A stretch of DNA of 15,622 bases from assembly GCA_040389005.1 (NCBI GenBank), contig JAZKAS010000007.1:1-15622 (forward strand). Reading direction: 5' to 3'. The notes below the pieces were generated by a model. It was not told where the DNA came from, made no database searches, and was given only the letters and a program-made list of their open reading frames with translations. The position numbers and the translations under genes were made by a program. Source of the DNA: JAGOUN01 sp040389005. GTDB lineage: Bacteria > Pseudomonadota > Gammaproteobacteria > JAGOUN01. Positions 1-7,104 of the stretch are shown here, one piece after another (the first letter of the stretch is position 1; each line of letters opens with the position of its first letter).

Positions 1-48
1 TAATCACTTACTTTTTGAATCAAACTATGACAAAGAGGGCGTTTTACC

Positions 49-282
49 GTGCCTATTTACGAATACTTATGCGAAAATTGTGGCCAAGAGTTAGAGAAAA
101 TCCAAAAAATCAATGACGAACCTTTGGTTGAATGCCCAGAATGTGGCAAATCGAGCTTGCGCAAAAAGATATCAGCCGTTGGCTTTCAGCTGAAAGGCAC
201 GGGTTGGTATGCGACAGATTTTAAAGATAAGCCCAAAGCGCCGGTGGATACCCCAAAAGAAACGACTAAAAAAGAGGATTAA
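49..282 (+). CDS. FmdB-family zinc-ribbon protein
   Basis: A 77-residue protein that starts MPIYEYLCENCG, the hallmark N-terminus of the FmdB/CxxC putative regulatory family. Two CxxC knuckles (Cys8/Cys11 and Cys29/Cys32) should bind one zinc ion. The rest is a short hydrophilic, Lys/Thr/Pro-rich tail. The start is GTG at 49, preceded by an AGAGGG Shine-Dalgarno at 34-39 with 9 bases of spacing. It ends 3 bases before the DUF502 gene, so the two are probably translated from one message leading into aspS; the same small gene is often found beside aspS in gammaproteobacteria. Its molecular role is not established: family members have been called regulators mainly from the amidase-linked FmdB, and nothing here narrows that down. 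The family call is secure, the function is not. Confidence 0.9.
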   Translation: MPIYEYLCENCGQELEKIQKINDEPLVECPECGKSSLRKKISAVGFQLKGTGWYATDFKDKPKAPVDTPKETTKKED

Positions 283-285
283 TTC

Positions 286-870
286 ATGTTCGCGACCCTT
301 CGACGCTATTTTATCTCTGGCTTAATCGCTTGGATTCCGATTGTTGTTACGCTTTTGGCGATCAACTTTTTGTTTGGATTTATTACCAGTATTTATCACA
401 CCGCATCAAAATATTTTCATTTTGGTGTCGATATTCCCGGGTTTGGCATTATTCTGACGCTGTTAATTATTTTTTTCACCGGCATTTTGACCGCCAATTT
501 TGTCGGCAAAAAATTAATGGCTTGGTGGAATTTGTTTATTAGCAAAATTCCTTTGGTGCGTACGATTTATTTAGGTGTCAAACAATTGCTCGATACGATG
601 TTCACTAAAGGTCAGGCGTTTCGCAAAGTGTATTTAGTGGAATATCCGCGCAAAGGTTTGTGGACGATTGCTTTGCAAACTGGTCAAGGCAATGAAGCAT
701 TCAATTCGCAAATTAGCCAAGCCGGCGTGATTACATTATTTGTGCCAACAACGCCAAATCCAACGTCAGGTTTTATTATTTTCGCGCGCGAAGAAGAAAT
801 TATCCCGCTGGATATGGGCGTGGATCAAGCGTTGAAATATGTGATTTCTTTAGGGGTGGTTCATCCTTAA
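286..870 (+). CDS. DUF502 family inner-membrane protein
   Basis: A 194-residue protein matching the DUF502 family. Two hydrophobic segments lie at about residues 11-33 and 53-74. They are followed by the conserved stretch IPLVRTIYLGVKQ (88-100), and then a soluble C-terminal half with family-typical motifs near PTTPNPTSGF (about 148-157). It is probably an inner-membrane protein with two transmembrane helices and a cytoplasmic domain. The ATG at 286 follows AGAGGA in the end of the upstream gene, giving tight translational coupling (3-base gap). It sits directly upstream of aspS, a common arrangement in gammaproteobacteria. No biochemical function is known for the family; the family assignment rests on pattern recognition only. 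Confidence 0.85.
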   Translation: MFATLRRYFISGLIAWIPIVVTLLAINFLFGFITSIYHTASKYFHFGVDIPGFGIILTLLIIFFTGILTANFVGKKLMAWWNLFISKIPLVRTIYLGVKQLLDTMFTKGQAFRKVYLVEYPRKGLWTIALQTGQGNEAFNSQISQAGVITLFVPTTPNPTSGFIIFAREEEIIPLDMGVDQALKYVISLGVVHP

Positions 871-897
871 TTTTTTTTATTGTAGATGAGGATTATT

Positions 898-2664
898 ATG
901 AAACGTACACATTATTGTGGTGAAGTGACTGAACGTTTGTTGGGTCAAAAAGTAACGGTGGTTGGTTGGGCGCATCGACGTCGCGATCATGGAGGCGTGA
1001 TTTTTGTTGATTTACGAGATCGCGAAGGATTATTGCAGATCGTTATTAATCCTGATCAAGAAGCGACATTTGCAACTGCTGAAAAAATTCGTAATGAATT
1101 TGTGTTGCAAGTTTATGGGCAAGTACGTCCGCGTTTAGAAGGCACGGTGAATGATAAACTCAAAACCGGGAAAATTGAAATTGTCGCCGAAACCTTAGAG
1201 ATTTTAAATACTGCGGAACCGGTGCCATTTCGTATTGACGAACAACAAGCCATTAGCGAAGAAGTGCGTTTAAAATATCGTTATCTCGATTTGCGCCGTA
1301 GTGAAATGTCACAACGTTTACGCACACGTGCGAATATTACTAAAATCATGCGTGAGTATTTGAACGAACAAGGATTTGTCGATGTTGAAACGCCTTTTTT
1401 AACCAAATCAACGCCTGAAGGCGCGCGTGATTACTTGGTGCCGAGTCGTGTACATCCGGGTGAATTTTTTGCATTACCACAATCGCCACAACTCTTTAAA
1501 CAATTGTTGATGATGTCGGGCATGGATAAATATTATCAAATTGTTAAGTGTTTCCGTGATGAAGATTTACGCGCCGATAGGCAGCCTGAATTTACGCAGC
1601 TCGATATTGAAATGTCGTTTATTGATGAATCCGATATTCAAACTCTTGTCGAAACCATGATGCGTAAAATTTTCAAAACGATTTTGAATGTCAATTTGCC
1701 AGAATCATTGCCGCATATGACGTACGCAGATGCGATGTGGAAATATGGTAGCGATAAACCAGATATGCGCATTCCATTAGAATTTGTTGAAGTGGCAGAT
1801 CTTATGCGTGAAGTGGATTTCAAAGTATTCAGCGGGCCAGCAAATGATTCGGCCAGCCGGGTTGCTGCATTAAAAATCCCAGGCGGCGCCGATATTTCAC
1901 GTAAAGAAATTGATGATTACACGCAGCTAGTTGGTATTTATGGCGCGAAAGGATTGGCCTATATCAAAGTAAATGATCTTGATAAAGGCATGGAAGGTTT
2001 GCAGTCTCCAATCATTAAATTTATTCCAGAAAATACTGTGAACGAATTGTTAAAACGCGTTGATGCAAAAACGGGTGATATTGTTTTCTTCGCTGCGGAC
2101 AAAATTAAAATCGTTAATGAATCTTTAGGCGCGTTGCGTTCGAAGATTGGTCACGATAGAAAAATGTATTCGTGTGAATGGGCGGCTTTGTGGGTCGTGG
2201 ATTTCCCTATGTTTGAGCTCGCCGATGGGCGTTGGAATTCATTGCATCATCCGTTTACCGCGCCTGTATTGAAATCACTGGATGACTTAACAACATCGCC
2301 GGGTGAATTGATTTCACGTGGTTATGATATGGTGATTAATGGTTATGAAGTCGGTGGTGGTTCGATTCGTATTCACCAATCTGAAATGCAACAAAAAGTA
2401 TTTGAATTATTGGGCATTGGTGAAGAAGAAGCACAAGCGAAATTTGGATTTTTACTTGATGCACTAAAATTCGGTTGCCCACCGCATGGCGGAATTGCTT
2501 TTGGGTTAGATCGAATTACGATGTTGTTAACGAATACAACTTCTATTCGCGATGTTATCGCATTTCCAAAAACACAAACTGCGAGTTGTGTGATGACGAG
2601 TGCGCCGTCGCCGGTTGATATGAAACAATTGCAAGAACTGAGTATAAAAGTAAATTTAAAATAA
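898..2664 (+). CDS. aspS: Aspartyl-tRNA synthetase, probably non-discriminating
   Basis: Attaches aspartate to tRNA in the cytoplasm. It is 588 residues long, close to the 590 of E. coli AspRS. An N-terminal OB-fold anticodon-binding domain (about 1-110) is followed by the class II catalytic core. Motif 2 contains FRDEDLRADRQPEFTQ starting at residue 219, motif 3 is GIAFGLDR (532-539), and the bacterial GAD insertion lies between them. The ATG at 898 is preferred over the in-frame ATG at 886: AGGA at 889-892 lies 5 bases before it, and the protein then begins MKRTHYCG like its relatives. In the anticodon domain the sequence reads RRRDHGG with His31, as in Pseudomonas AspRS, which also charges tRNA-Asn; E. 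coli has RRRDLGS. A non-discriminating enzyme that needs GatCAB is inferred. It follows the DUF502 gene by 27 bases, probably in the same operon. Confidence 0.97.
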   Translation: MKRTHYCGEVTERLLGQKVTVVGWAHRRRDHGGVIFVDLRDREGLLQIVINPDQEATFATAEKIRNEFVLQVYGQVRPRLEGTVNDKLKTGKIEIVAETLEILNTAEPVPFRIDEQQAISEEVRLKYRYLDLRRSEMSQRLRTRANITKIMREYLNEQGFVDVETPFLTKSTPEGARDYLVPSRVHPGEFFALPQSPQLFKQLLMMSGMDKYYQIVKCFRDEDLRADRQPEFTQLDIEMSFIDESDIQTLVETMMRKIFKTILNVNLPESLPHMTYADAMWKYGSDKPDMRIPLEFVEVADLMREVDFKVFSGPANDSASRVAALKIPGGADISRKEIDDYTQLVGIYGAKGLAYIKVNDLDKGMEGLQSPIIKFIPENTVNELLKRVDAKTGDIVFFAADKIKIVNESLGALRSKIGHDRKMYSCEWAALWVVDFPMFELADGRWNSLHHPFTAPVLKSLDDLTTSPGELISRGYDMVINGYEVGGGSIRIHQSEMQQKVFELLGIGEEEAQAKFGFLLDALKFGCPPHGGIAFGLDRITMLLTNTTSIRDVIAFPKTQTASCVMTSAPSPVDMKQLQELSIKVNLK

Positions 2665-2670
2665 TTATTA

Positions 2671-2703
2671 TTTAAGTCCAATTTAAGTTAATTTGGCTAT
2701 GAT
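2671..2703 (+). promoter_or_regulatory. PmrA-box-like promoter of the SET-domain gene
   Basis: Two identical hexamers TTTAAG (2671-2676 and 2682-2687) are separated by 5 bases, so they repeat every 11 bp, one helical turn. Ten bases after the second is a -10 element TATGAT (2698-2703). Both hexamers fit the YTTAAK half-site described for PmrA, an OmpR-family response regulator, without mismatch. There is no good -35, as expected for an activator-dependent promoter. Transcription would start near 2710, upstream of the ATG at 2737. Binding by PmrA is inferred from the pattern. Confidence 0.7.
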
Positions 2704-2736
2704 AAACAATAATTGTACTTTATTAGGATTGCTAAT

Positions 2737-3840
2737 ATGCCAGAATATAAGCCGGAAGAGATAGATGTTTTGCCTGACTCTATTAATTATAAACCCCTCA
2801 ATGGGCCACTTGAGCAGTGGCCTCTTAATGAAGAAACGCTTGCAAAACTAGGCATAAAAAAATGGACTAACGCGTTTTGGGCGCAAGGCAAATATAATGT
2901 TCCTCAGGCGGGTTATGACCGTCTCTCTGCTTTTAGTCGAGAATCCTGTGAAATGGGTAATAAATTAGCTATTACGCCTATGCAAAATGACATGGGCGGC
3001 TTTAAAGTTGTTGCGATAGAAGATATTTCCGCTGGTGAACAAATGATATATGGCAGCCAATGTGTGTTTTCTTCTGTAAAGGGTGACCAATATGCTTTTT
3101 CGACATTTAAAGATCCTCATGGTGTTGAGTATTTTTGCACAAGTGTAAACTTTAGGAATTTTGGTGGCTTTATATCGCATGCATTTAGCGATGAAGCTTT
3201 GCAGTCAGAAGTTTTGTTTGCTTCTAGTGAAACGAAAGATCAAGTGGCAACTGCAAATTTTAGCACAATTGATGTGCCTATGGGTTATCAAAGCCTAGCG
3301 CTTCTTGAAGCGAAGAGAGCAATAAAAGCAAACGAAGAACTCTATATTAACTATGGGCCCCAATATTGGCGTAATCGTTCACCTATACTTTTTATGAAAG
3401 ACACAGGTGTTGTCATAGACCCCAAGCTATATTGTTTAAAGCGTTGTTTGCTCGAAGAGGCGCGAAAAATTTATAATCCATCGAAAAGTGAAGGTGAATG
3501 GAAACAGAGCGTAGAAAAAGATAAAGAACCCGTTATTTGGCTTACATTAAGAAATAAAGAATCACTCAATGAATTACATAGTTTAAAGCAGCATATTCTA
3601 AATCACATAAGTAACATTCAGGTTGTTGTGTCAGTTAATCAAAAAACTAATCTGCCTGTCTTAATGATTAAATCTTCATCGAATCTCGTGCGTTTTGTTC
3701 ATGCGGAAATTCCCCCGTTTAATCCCCTTGCGGTGAGCGCTGAAGCAATGCGACAAATAGGATTTCACGCTGCTGTATTTGATTTAGATTCATGTGCTGC
3801 GAATGATAAGAAAGAGCAAGGTGAACTGAGGCTAAAATAA
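2737..3840 (+). CDS. SET-domain protein, candidate secreted lysine methyltransferase
   Basis: A 367-residue protein with a likely SET fold at about residues 77-208. An opening strand region leads to VVAIEDISAGEQMIYG (91-106), like the first SET strands. RNFGGFISHAF (140-150) takes the place of the NHS/C motif. ANEELYINYG (198-207) is the ELxxxYG motif carrying the catalytic tyrosine. SET proteins transfer a methyl group from S-adenosylmethionine to protein lysines; in intracellular bacteria several are injected into the host to modify histones or other proteins. About 160 residues follow the domain without a motif I recognise. The start at ATG 2737 follows AGGA (2725-2728, 8-base spacing); an in-frame TTG at 2713 lies next to the predicted transcription start and is unlikely. 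The gene lies between aspS and yebC, which are normally adjacent, and has its own PmrA-like promoter. Export and substrate are inferred. Confidence 0.78.
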   Translation: MPEYKPEEIDVLPDSINYKPLNGPLEQWPLNEETLAKLGIKKWTNAFWAQGKYNVPQAGYDRLSAFSRESCEMGNKLAITPMQNDMGGFKVVAIEDISAGEQMIYGSQCVFSSVKGDQYAFSTFKDPHGVEYFCTSVNFRNFGGFISHAFSDEALQSEVLFASSETKDQVATANFSTIDVPMGYQSLALLEAKRAIKANEELYINYGPQYWRNRSPILFMKDTGVVIDPKLYCLKRCLLEEARKIYNPSKSEGEWKQSVEKDKEPVIWLTLRNKESLNELHSLKQHILNHISNIQVVVSVNQKTNLPVLMIKSSSNLVRFVHAEIPPFNPLAVSAEAMRQIGFHAAVFDLDSCAANDKKEQGELRLK

Positions 3841-3862
3841 TTTCATGTCAGACGTTGAGTGT

Positions 3863-3890
3863 TTGTTACGCCTATAAAACAATGTATAAT
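3863..3890 (+). promoter_or_regulatory. Sigma-70-type promoter of yebC
   Basis: A -35 hexamer TTGTTA (3863-3868) is followed by 16 bases and a perfect -10 hexamer TATAAT (3885-3890). It lies 35 bases upstream of the yebC start codon. It has no YTTAAK repeat, in contrast to the promoters of the accessory genes. Confidence 0.65.
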
Positions 3891-3925
3891 GAACTATTTT
3901 ATAGTTGTTTTTGGAGAGATCGATA

Positions 3926-4672
3926 ATGGCTGGCCATAGTAAATGGGCGAATATTCAGCATCGTAAAGGTGCACAAGATAAAAAACGCGGTAAAATATTT
4001 ACGAAACATATTCGTGAAATTACCATTTCTGCAAAAATGGGTGGTGGTGATCCTGCCAGTAATCCACGTTTGCGATTAGCGGTAGATAAAGCACTTTCTG
4101 CGAATATGACACGCGACACCATTGATCGCGCCATCAAACGCGGCGCAGGTGGTCTTGATACGGATAACATGGAAGAAGTGCGCTACGAAGGATATGGCCC
4201 TTCGGGTGTTGCGGTAATGGTGGATTGTTTAACCGATAACCGTAATCGTACCGTCGGCGAAGTGCGTCATGCATTCACCAAACGTGGCGGCAATTTAGGC
4301 ACAGATGGCTCAGTTTCATATTTATTTAGCAAGCAAGGGCATATTGGTTTTTCTGCGGGTGTGAATGAAGATAAAGTGATGGAAATTGCTTTAGAAGCTG
4401 GTGCGGACGATATTGAAACTGATGATGACGGTAATATCACGGTCATTACGACGGCGGAATCTTTTGAAGAAATTAAAACTGTACTAGAAAAACAAGGTTT
4501 AAAATCAGAGTTTGCGGAAGTGACACAAGTTGCAGCAACCATGATGGCGCTCGATAAAGAGGGCGCGGAAAAATTGATGGCGCTGGTGGATATGCTTGAA
4601 GATTTAGACGATGTTCAAAATGTTTATACAAATGCGGATATTGCGCCGGAAATTATGGCTCAGTTGTCATAA
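3926..4672 (+). CDS. yebC: YebC/PmpR family protein
   Basis: A 248-residue cytoplasmic protein beginning MAGHSKWANIQHRKGAQD, the family signature. The length agrees with E. coli YebC (246). The conserved central pattern RGAGG...YEGYGPSGVA (about residues 72-92) is present, and the acidic C-terminal domain ends at the expected place. Members were first described as DNA-binding transcription regulators; newer work links the family to translation through difficult, proline-rich stretches. The ATG at 3926 is chosen because GGAG (3913-3916) lies 9 bases upstream and the family begins here; an upstream in-frame start at 3905 has no support. In many gammaproteobacteria yebC lies directly between aspS and ruvC. 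Here it has a separate promoter and its own terminator, so it is a one-gene transcription unit. Confidence 0.97.
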   Translation: MAGHSKWANIQHRKGAQDKKRGKIFTKHIREITISAKMGGGDPASNPRLRLAVDKALSANMTRDTIDRAIKRGAGGLDTDNMEEVRYEGYGPSGVAVMVDCLTDNRNRTVGEVRHAFTKRGGNLGTDGSVSYLFSKQGHIGFSAGVNEDKVMEIALEAGADDIETDDDGNITVITTAESFEEIKTVLEKQGLKSEFAEVTQVAATMMALDKEGAEKLMALVDMLEDLDDVQNVYTNADIAPEIMAQLS

Positions 4673-4698
4673 TTTTTTTAAAGACTATCTTAAAAGAT

Positions 4699-4733
4699 AA
4701 CGGCCAGTTGCATGTAGTCACTGGCCGTTTTTT
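4699..4733 (+). terminator. Rho-independent terminator after yebC
   Basis: A perfect 10-bp stem AACGGCCAGT (4699-4708) / ACTGGCCGTT (4720-4729) with an 11-base loop is followed by a run of T (4728-4733). It is GC-rich in an AT-rich region and lies 27 bases after the yebC stop. It also sits directly downstream of the convergent gene ending at 4741, and could stop both transcripts. Confidence 0.92.
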
Positions 4734-4740
4734 ATTGTAG

Positions 4741-5088
4741 TTAAATTGACGGGTTGGCGGCGACTTCTGGCTGCTGATTTGTGTTCTTGATATTTTCTTT
4801 ATTTTGAAAATACACGCACATTTGTGTTTGGCCTTTCATGAGTTCGGAGATTTTTCTGCGTTTTGCGTAATCGCTGTCTGAATCAGGTAAATCGTGATAA
4901 CTAGCGGCTACGATTTGAAACCTTTGTTCTAATGTTCTGATTTCTCCTGTAAGCCTCAATCGTTCTGATAATTCGTTTTGGGGCATTGTGCTTTTTCTGC
5001 TTTTCAGCAAATCTATCGATGCCTTCAGCGTCTCGTATTCACAAATGATATCCTTGATTTCGGTTGATGATAATTTTCTTTTTGTCAT
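4741..5088 (-). CDS. Small hypothetical coiled-coil protein with PExAANP tail
   Basis: A 115-residue hydrophilic protein with no family I recognise. Residues 8-60 are strongly helical and charged with regular leucines, consistent with a coiled coil. The C-terminal 20 residues are polar (Asn/Gln/Pro-rich) and end in PEVAANPSI. The PExAANP part recurs, two residues from the end, in the membrane protein encoded at 12723-14144. I place the start at the ATG at 5088, with AAGG 9 bases upstream; the in-frame ATG at 5124 overlaps a TATAAT box and is probably upstream of the transcript. The gene lies alone on the minus strand between yebC and ruvC, which are neighbours in related genomes. Evidence that it is a real gene: a promoter at the right place, a terminator behind it, sensible amino-acid composition and the shared tail. 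Function unknown; it could be a secreted accessory protein. Confidence 0.62.
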   Translation of the reverse strand: MTKRKLSSTEIKDIICEYETLKASIDLLKSRKSTMPQNELSERLRLTGEIRTLEQRFQIVAASYHDLPDSDSDYAKRRKISELMKGQTQMCVYFQNKENIKNTNQQPEVAANPSI

Positions 5089-5121
5089 GAGGTAGAACCT
5101 TATTATTGTTATTTTCTCGCG

Positions 5122-5149
5122 CATTATATGTTTTTATTTAAAACAGTAA
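5122..5149 (-). promoter_or_regulatory. Candidate promoter of the small coiled-coil gene
   Basis: Read on the minus strand, a -35-like TTTACT (5149-5144) is followed by 16 bases and a consensus -10 TATAAT (5127-5122). The predicted transcript starts near 5115, leaving a leader of about 27 bases before the ATG at 5088. No PmrA-like repeat with the spacing seen elsewhere precedes it. Confidence 0.5.
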
Positions 5150-5220
5150 ACAATTTTTTGAACAAAAATTGAATATTTTTTGTATTTTTACGCAACATCT
5201 AGTTGTTTGTAATTATTTTG

Positions 5221-5270
5221 ACCATATATATGGTGTTTAAGAGTAATTTAACGTATAAATAAGCTATGAA
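5221..5270 (+). promoter_or_regulatory. Palindrome and TTTAA direct repeat upstream of ruvC
   Basis: A perfect 14-bp palindrome ACCATATATATGGT (5221-5234) is followed at once by TTTAAG (5236-5241) and TTTAAC (5247-5252), again 11 bp apart. The nearest -10-like sequence is TATGAA (5265-5270), 12 rather than 10 bases downstream. This region probably holds the ruvC promoter. The repeat resembles the accessory-gene boxes but has a different spacing, so I would not count it as the same kind of site. Confidence 0.35.
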
Positions 5271-5289
5271 TAAATGATTTGGAGAAGTG

Positions 5290-5814
5290 TTGAGTATCAT
5301 TTTAGGGATTGATCCCGGATCTCGCATTACAGGCTACGGTTTAATTCATGCAAAACCCAATAATCAATATACATTTATTGCCTGTGGGTGTATTCGTATT
5401 GAAAAAGAAACGTTGGGCAATAAATTAAAGAAAATTCATGAAGTTATTGCCGAATTAGTGCAAACGTTTCTGCCAGAAGAAGCTGCTGTTGAACAACTGT
5501 TTTTTCATGAAAATCCAGGTACTGCGATCAAGCTCGGTCAAGCGCGAGGCGCTGCGATTGCGGCCGCTGCGTTGCATGGATTATCCATTCATGAATACAC
5601 TGCACGACAAGTCAAAAAATCAGTTGTAGGTTATGGTGCAGCCACCAAAGAGCAAATACAACATATGATTCAAATATTGTTAAATCTTAAAGAAAAACCG
5701 CAGGTCGATGCTGCCGATGCATTGGCTATTGCATTGTGTCACGCTTATACCCGCCAAGGATTGCAAAACATGAAAGGTGTTGCAGTTAAAATGCGATATA
5801 AAAGATTGCGTTAA
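5290..5814 (+). CDS. ruvC: Holliday junction resolvase RuvC
   Basis: Endonuclease that cuts Holliday junctions symmetrically after RuvAB branch migration. The 174 residues match the usual length (173 in E. coli). The RNase H-like fold carries the four acidic catalytic residues: Asp8 in GIDPGS, Glu68 in VEQLFF, and Asp140 and Asp143 in VDAADALAIAL. The conserved KLGQARG stretch (81-87) is present. The start is taken as TTG at 5290, with GGAG (5281-5284) 5 bases upstream, giving MSIILGIDPGS like other RuvC proteins. The alternative GTG at 5287 is only 2 bases from the ribosome binding site. It is separated from ruvA, its usual neighbour, by an inserted membrane-protein gene with its own promoter, so ruvC and ruvAB may not share a transcript. 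Confidence 0.97.
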   Translation: MSIILGIDPGSRITGYGLIHAKPNNQYTFIACGCIRIEKETLGNKLKKIHEVIAELVQTFLPEEAAVEQLFFHENPGTAIKLGQARGAAIAAAALHGLSIHEYTARQVKKSVVGYGAATKEQIQHMIQILLNLKEKPQVDAADALAIALCHAYTRQGLQNMKGVAVKMRYKRLR

Positions 5815-5826
5815 TTTTTATTGCCT

Positions 5827-5859
5827 CATAAGAAACTTTTAAGTTTTATCAACTATAAA
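5827..5859 (+). promoter_or_regulatory. PmrA-box-like promoter of membrane protein 1
   Basis: Hexamers CATAAG (5827-5832, one mismatch to YTTAAK) and TTTAAG (5838-5843, no mismatch) are 5 bases apart. Exactly 10 bases later comes a -10 TATAAA (5854-5859). The spacing is identical to that upstream of the SET gene. Transcription would start near 5866, which rules out the in-frame TTG at 5821 as the start and favours the ATGs at 5875-5890. Confidence 0.6.
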
Positions 5860-5889
5860 GATATCAAGTTGATAATGATGGAAGAAGGT

Positions 5890-7104
5890 ATGCTAAATCT
5901 TGAGGTTAATTCTGATAATAATAACTCTGAAGGTCAGAATGATTGGAATAATTGGAATAATTATGATGCTGTCGAGCACGCTTTGGAACAACGATTAAGT
6001 GATAGAAGGTCAGCATCTGAATCTGAATCTACTTCTAGCTCTGAGCTAGAGCAGCCAGTGGTGACATTTTGGATGAGGCATCAATTGCTTGTGCAGATGG
6101 GTTTGATAAGTATGCAAGCCATTATTCAAACGATTGTCATTGGTTTTAGTGATCGAGATAACGGGCAGGCGGAAGGAAGTAGTCCAGCGTTGGCGGTTAG
6201 TTTAATGTTGTTGCCTCCCATTCTTTTATCACTACAATTAAATTGGCAGGCAGCATCACCGGATGCGAAAGTGAGCGAAAAACTTCATTATTTAGCTTTA
6301 TCATTAAGTGTGGAAGTGATTCTTAATATTGTTGGATACGCAGTGCTTTCATTGACGGCAGATAACTTTCCTAAAGTCATGAGCTCTGAATATACGAATG
6401 CGCACAATCCTTTTTCGGATGAAGCAAAAAAATTATTTGAGCAATTAAGCTACGCGTTTTATGTTTGGCCTTCGATCATTGGAGTTTGGTTTTTATTGAA
6501 TGTAGCCGTGTCGCGTACGGTGAATCAAGATGTTAGAGATTGGAAAATATGGTGCGTTGAAATGTTTGATTCCGAAGCTTGGAAAACATGGCGCGCTGAG
6601 ATGCTTGATTCCAAGGCCTGGAAAGCGTGGTTATTAAAAACGACACACGGTGTAAGTGTTCCGATGACTTTGGCGATTGTGGGGTCTCGATTTGCGATTC
6701 AAAATTATGTCACTTCAGCAGCAGAGTCTTATCGTCCAGTGCATTTTGCCGCAGAAGCAGGTCAGCCAGCTTACGATCTTACGCCTGGAAATCAAGTAGC
6801 TAATTTTTATATGCAACTGATGAATGTGGGTTTTGGTGTGGACAGTTGCTATGAATCACCGGATAAAAATGCAGATATGACAGGCCATGGAACAATGACG
6901 TGCCTTGTGTTTGGCGCGTGTTTAGTTTTATATATGTTATCACCTGAATTAAAAAAACCTGGATATGATGCAGCGTATTTATCTGCTTCTTTATTTGTGG
7001 GTGCTTGGACTTTGTTGATGAGACAATTTGCGAATTGCCATTCTACGGGGGCGGTGATAACTGCTCCACTTGTTGCTATGTGCATTCCGCTGGAAAGCCT
7101 CTGA
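5890..7104 (+). CDS. Polytopic membrane protein of unknown function (membrane protein 1)
   Basis: A 404-residue protein that I do not recognise. Residues 1-56 are polar and probably disordered, rich in Asn, Ser and Glu. About six or seven hydrophobic segments follow, at roughly 66-87, 98-118, 134-157, 187-207, 254-270, 335-350 and 361-378. Between the fourth and fifth lies a tryptophan-rich tandem repeat, a 13-residue unit of the form WKxWxxEMxDSxA (218-243, plus a partial third copy). The start at ATG 5890 has GGAAG 5 bases upstream; ATGs at 5875 and 5878 are also possible. The reading frame stops at 7104, but a coding-looking segment in the +1 frame continues to 7327, so the protein may be truncated. 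It lies between ruvC and ruvA and has a PmrA-like promoter, suggesting a host-directed membrane effector; that role is inference. Confidence 0.65.
   Translation: MLNLEVNSDNNNSEGQNDWNNWNNYDAVEHALEQRLSDRRSASESESTSSSELEQPVVTFWMRHQLLVQMGLISMQAIIQTIVIGFSDRDNGQAEGSSPALAVSLMLLPPILLSLQLNWQAASPDAKVSEKLHYLALSLSVEVILNIVGYAVLSLTADNFPKVMSSEYTNAHNPFSDEAKKLFEQLSYAFYVWPSIIGVWFLLNVAVSRTVNQDVRDWKIWCVEMFDSEAWKTWRAEMLDSKAWKAWLLKTTHGVSVPMTLAIVGSRFAIQNYVTSAAESYRPVHFAAEAGQPAYDLTPGNQVANFYMQLMNVGFGVDSCYESPDKNADMTGHGTMTCLVFGACLVLYMLSPELKKPGYDAAYLSASLFVGAWTLLMRQFANCHSTGAVITAPLVAMCIPLESL
6541..6630 (+). repeat. 39-bp tandem repeat in membrane protein 1
   Basis: Two 39-bp units (6541-6579 and 6580-6618), diverged but clearly alignable, plus 12 bases of a third (6619-6630). 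The units begin with TGGAAAA-like sequence and contain GATTCC at the same place. They encode an amphipathic, Trp-rich 13-residue unit: WKIWCVEMFDSEA, then WKTWRAEMLDSKA, then WKAW. Confidence 0.85.

Noticed and set aside
1..48. Possible promoter for fmdB (TATGAC near 26-31)
   Set aside because: Too little upstream sequence is visible to judge a -35 or an upstream gene.
2373..2681. 102-codon open frame on the minus strand
   Set aside because: Antisense to the highly conserved 3' end of aspS; a shadow frame.
5151..5171. 8-bp inverted repeat CAATTTTT / AAAAATTG
   Set aside because: Almost pure A/T, upstream of both divergent genes, with no GC stem or T run; such repeats are expected by chance in AT-rich spacer.
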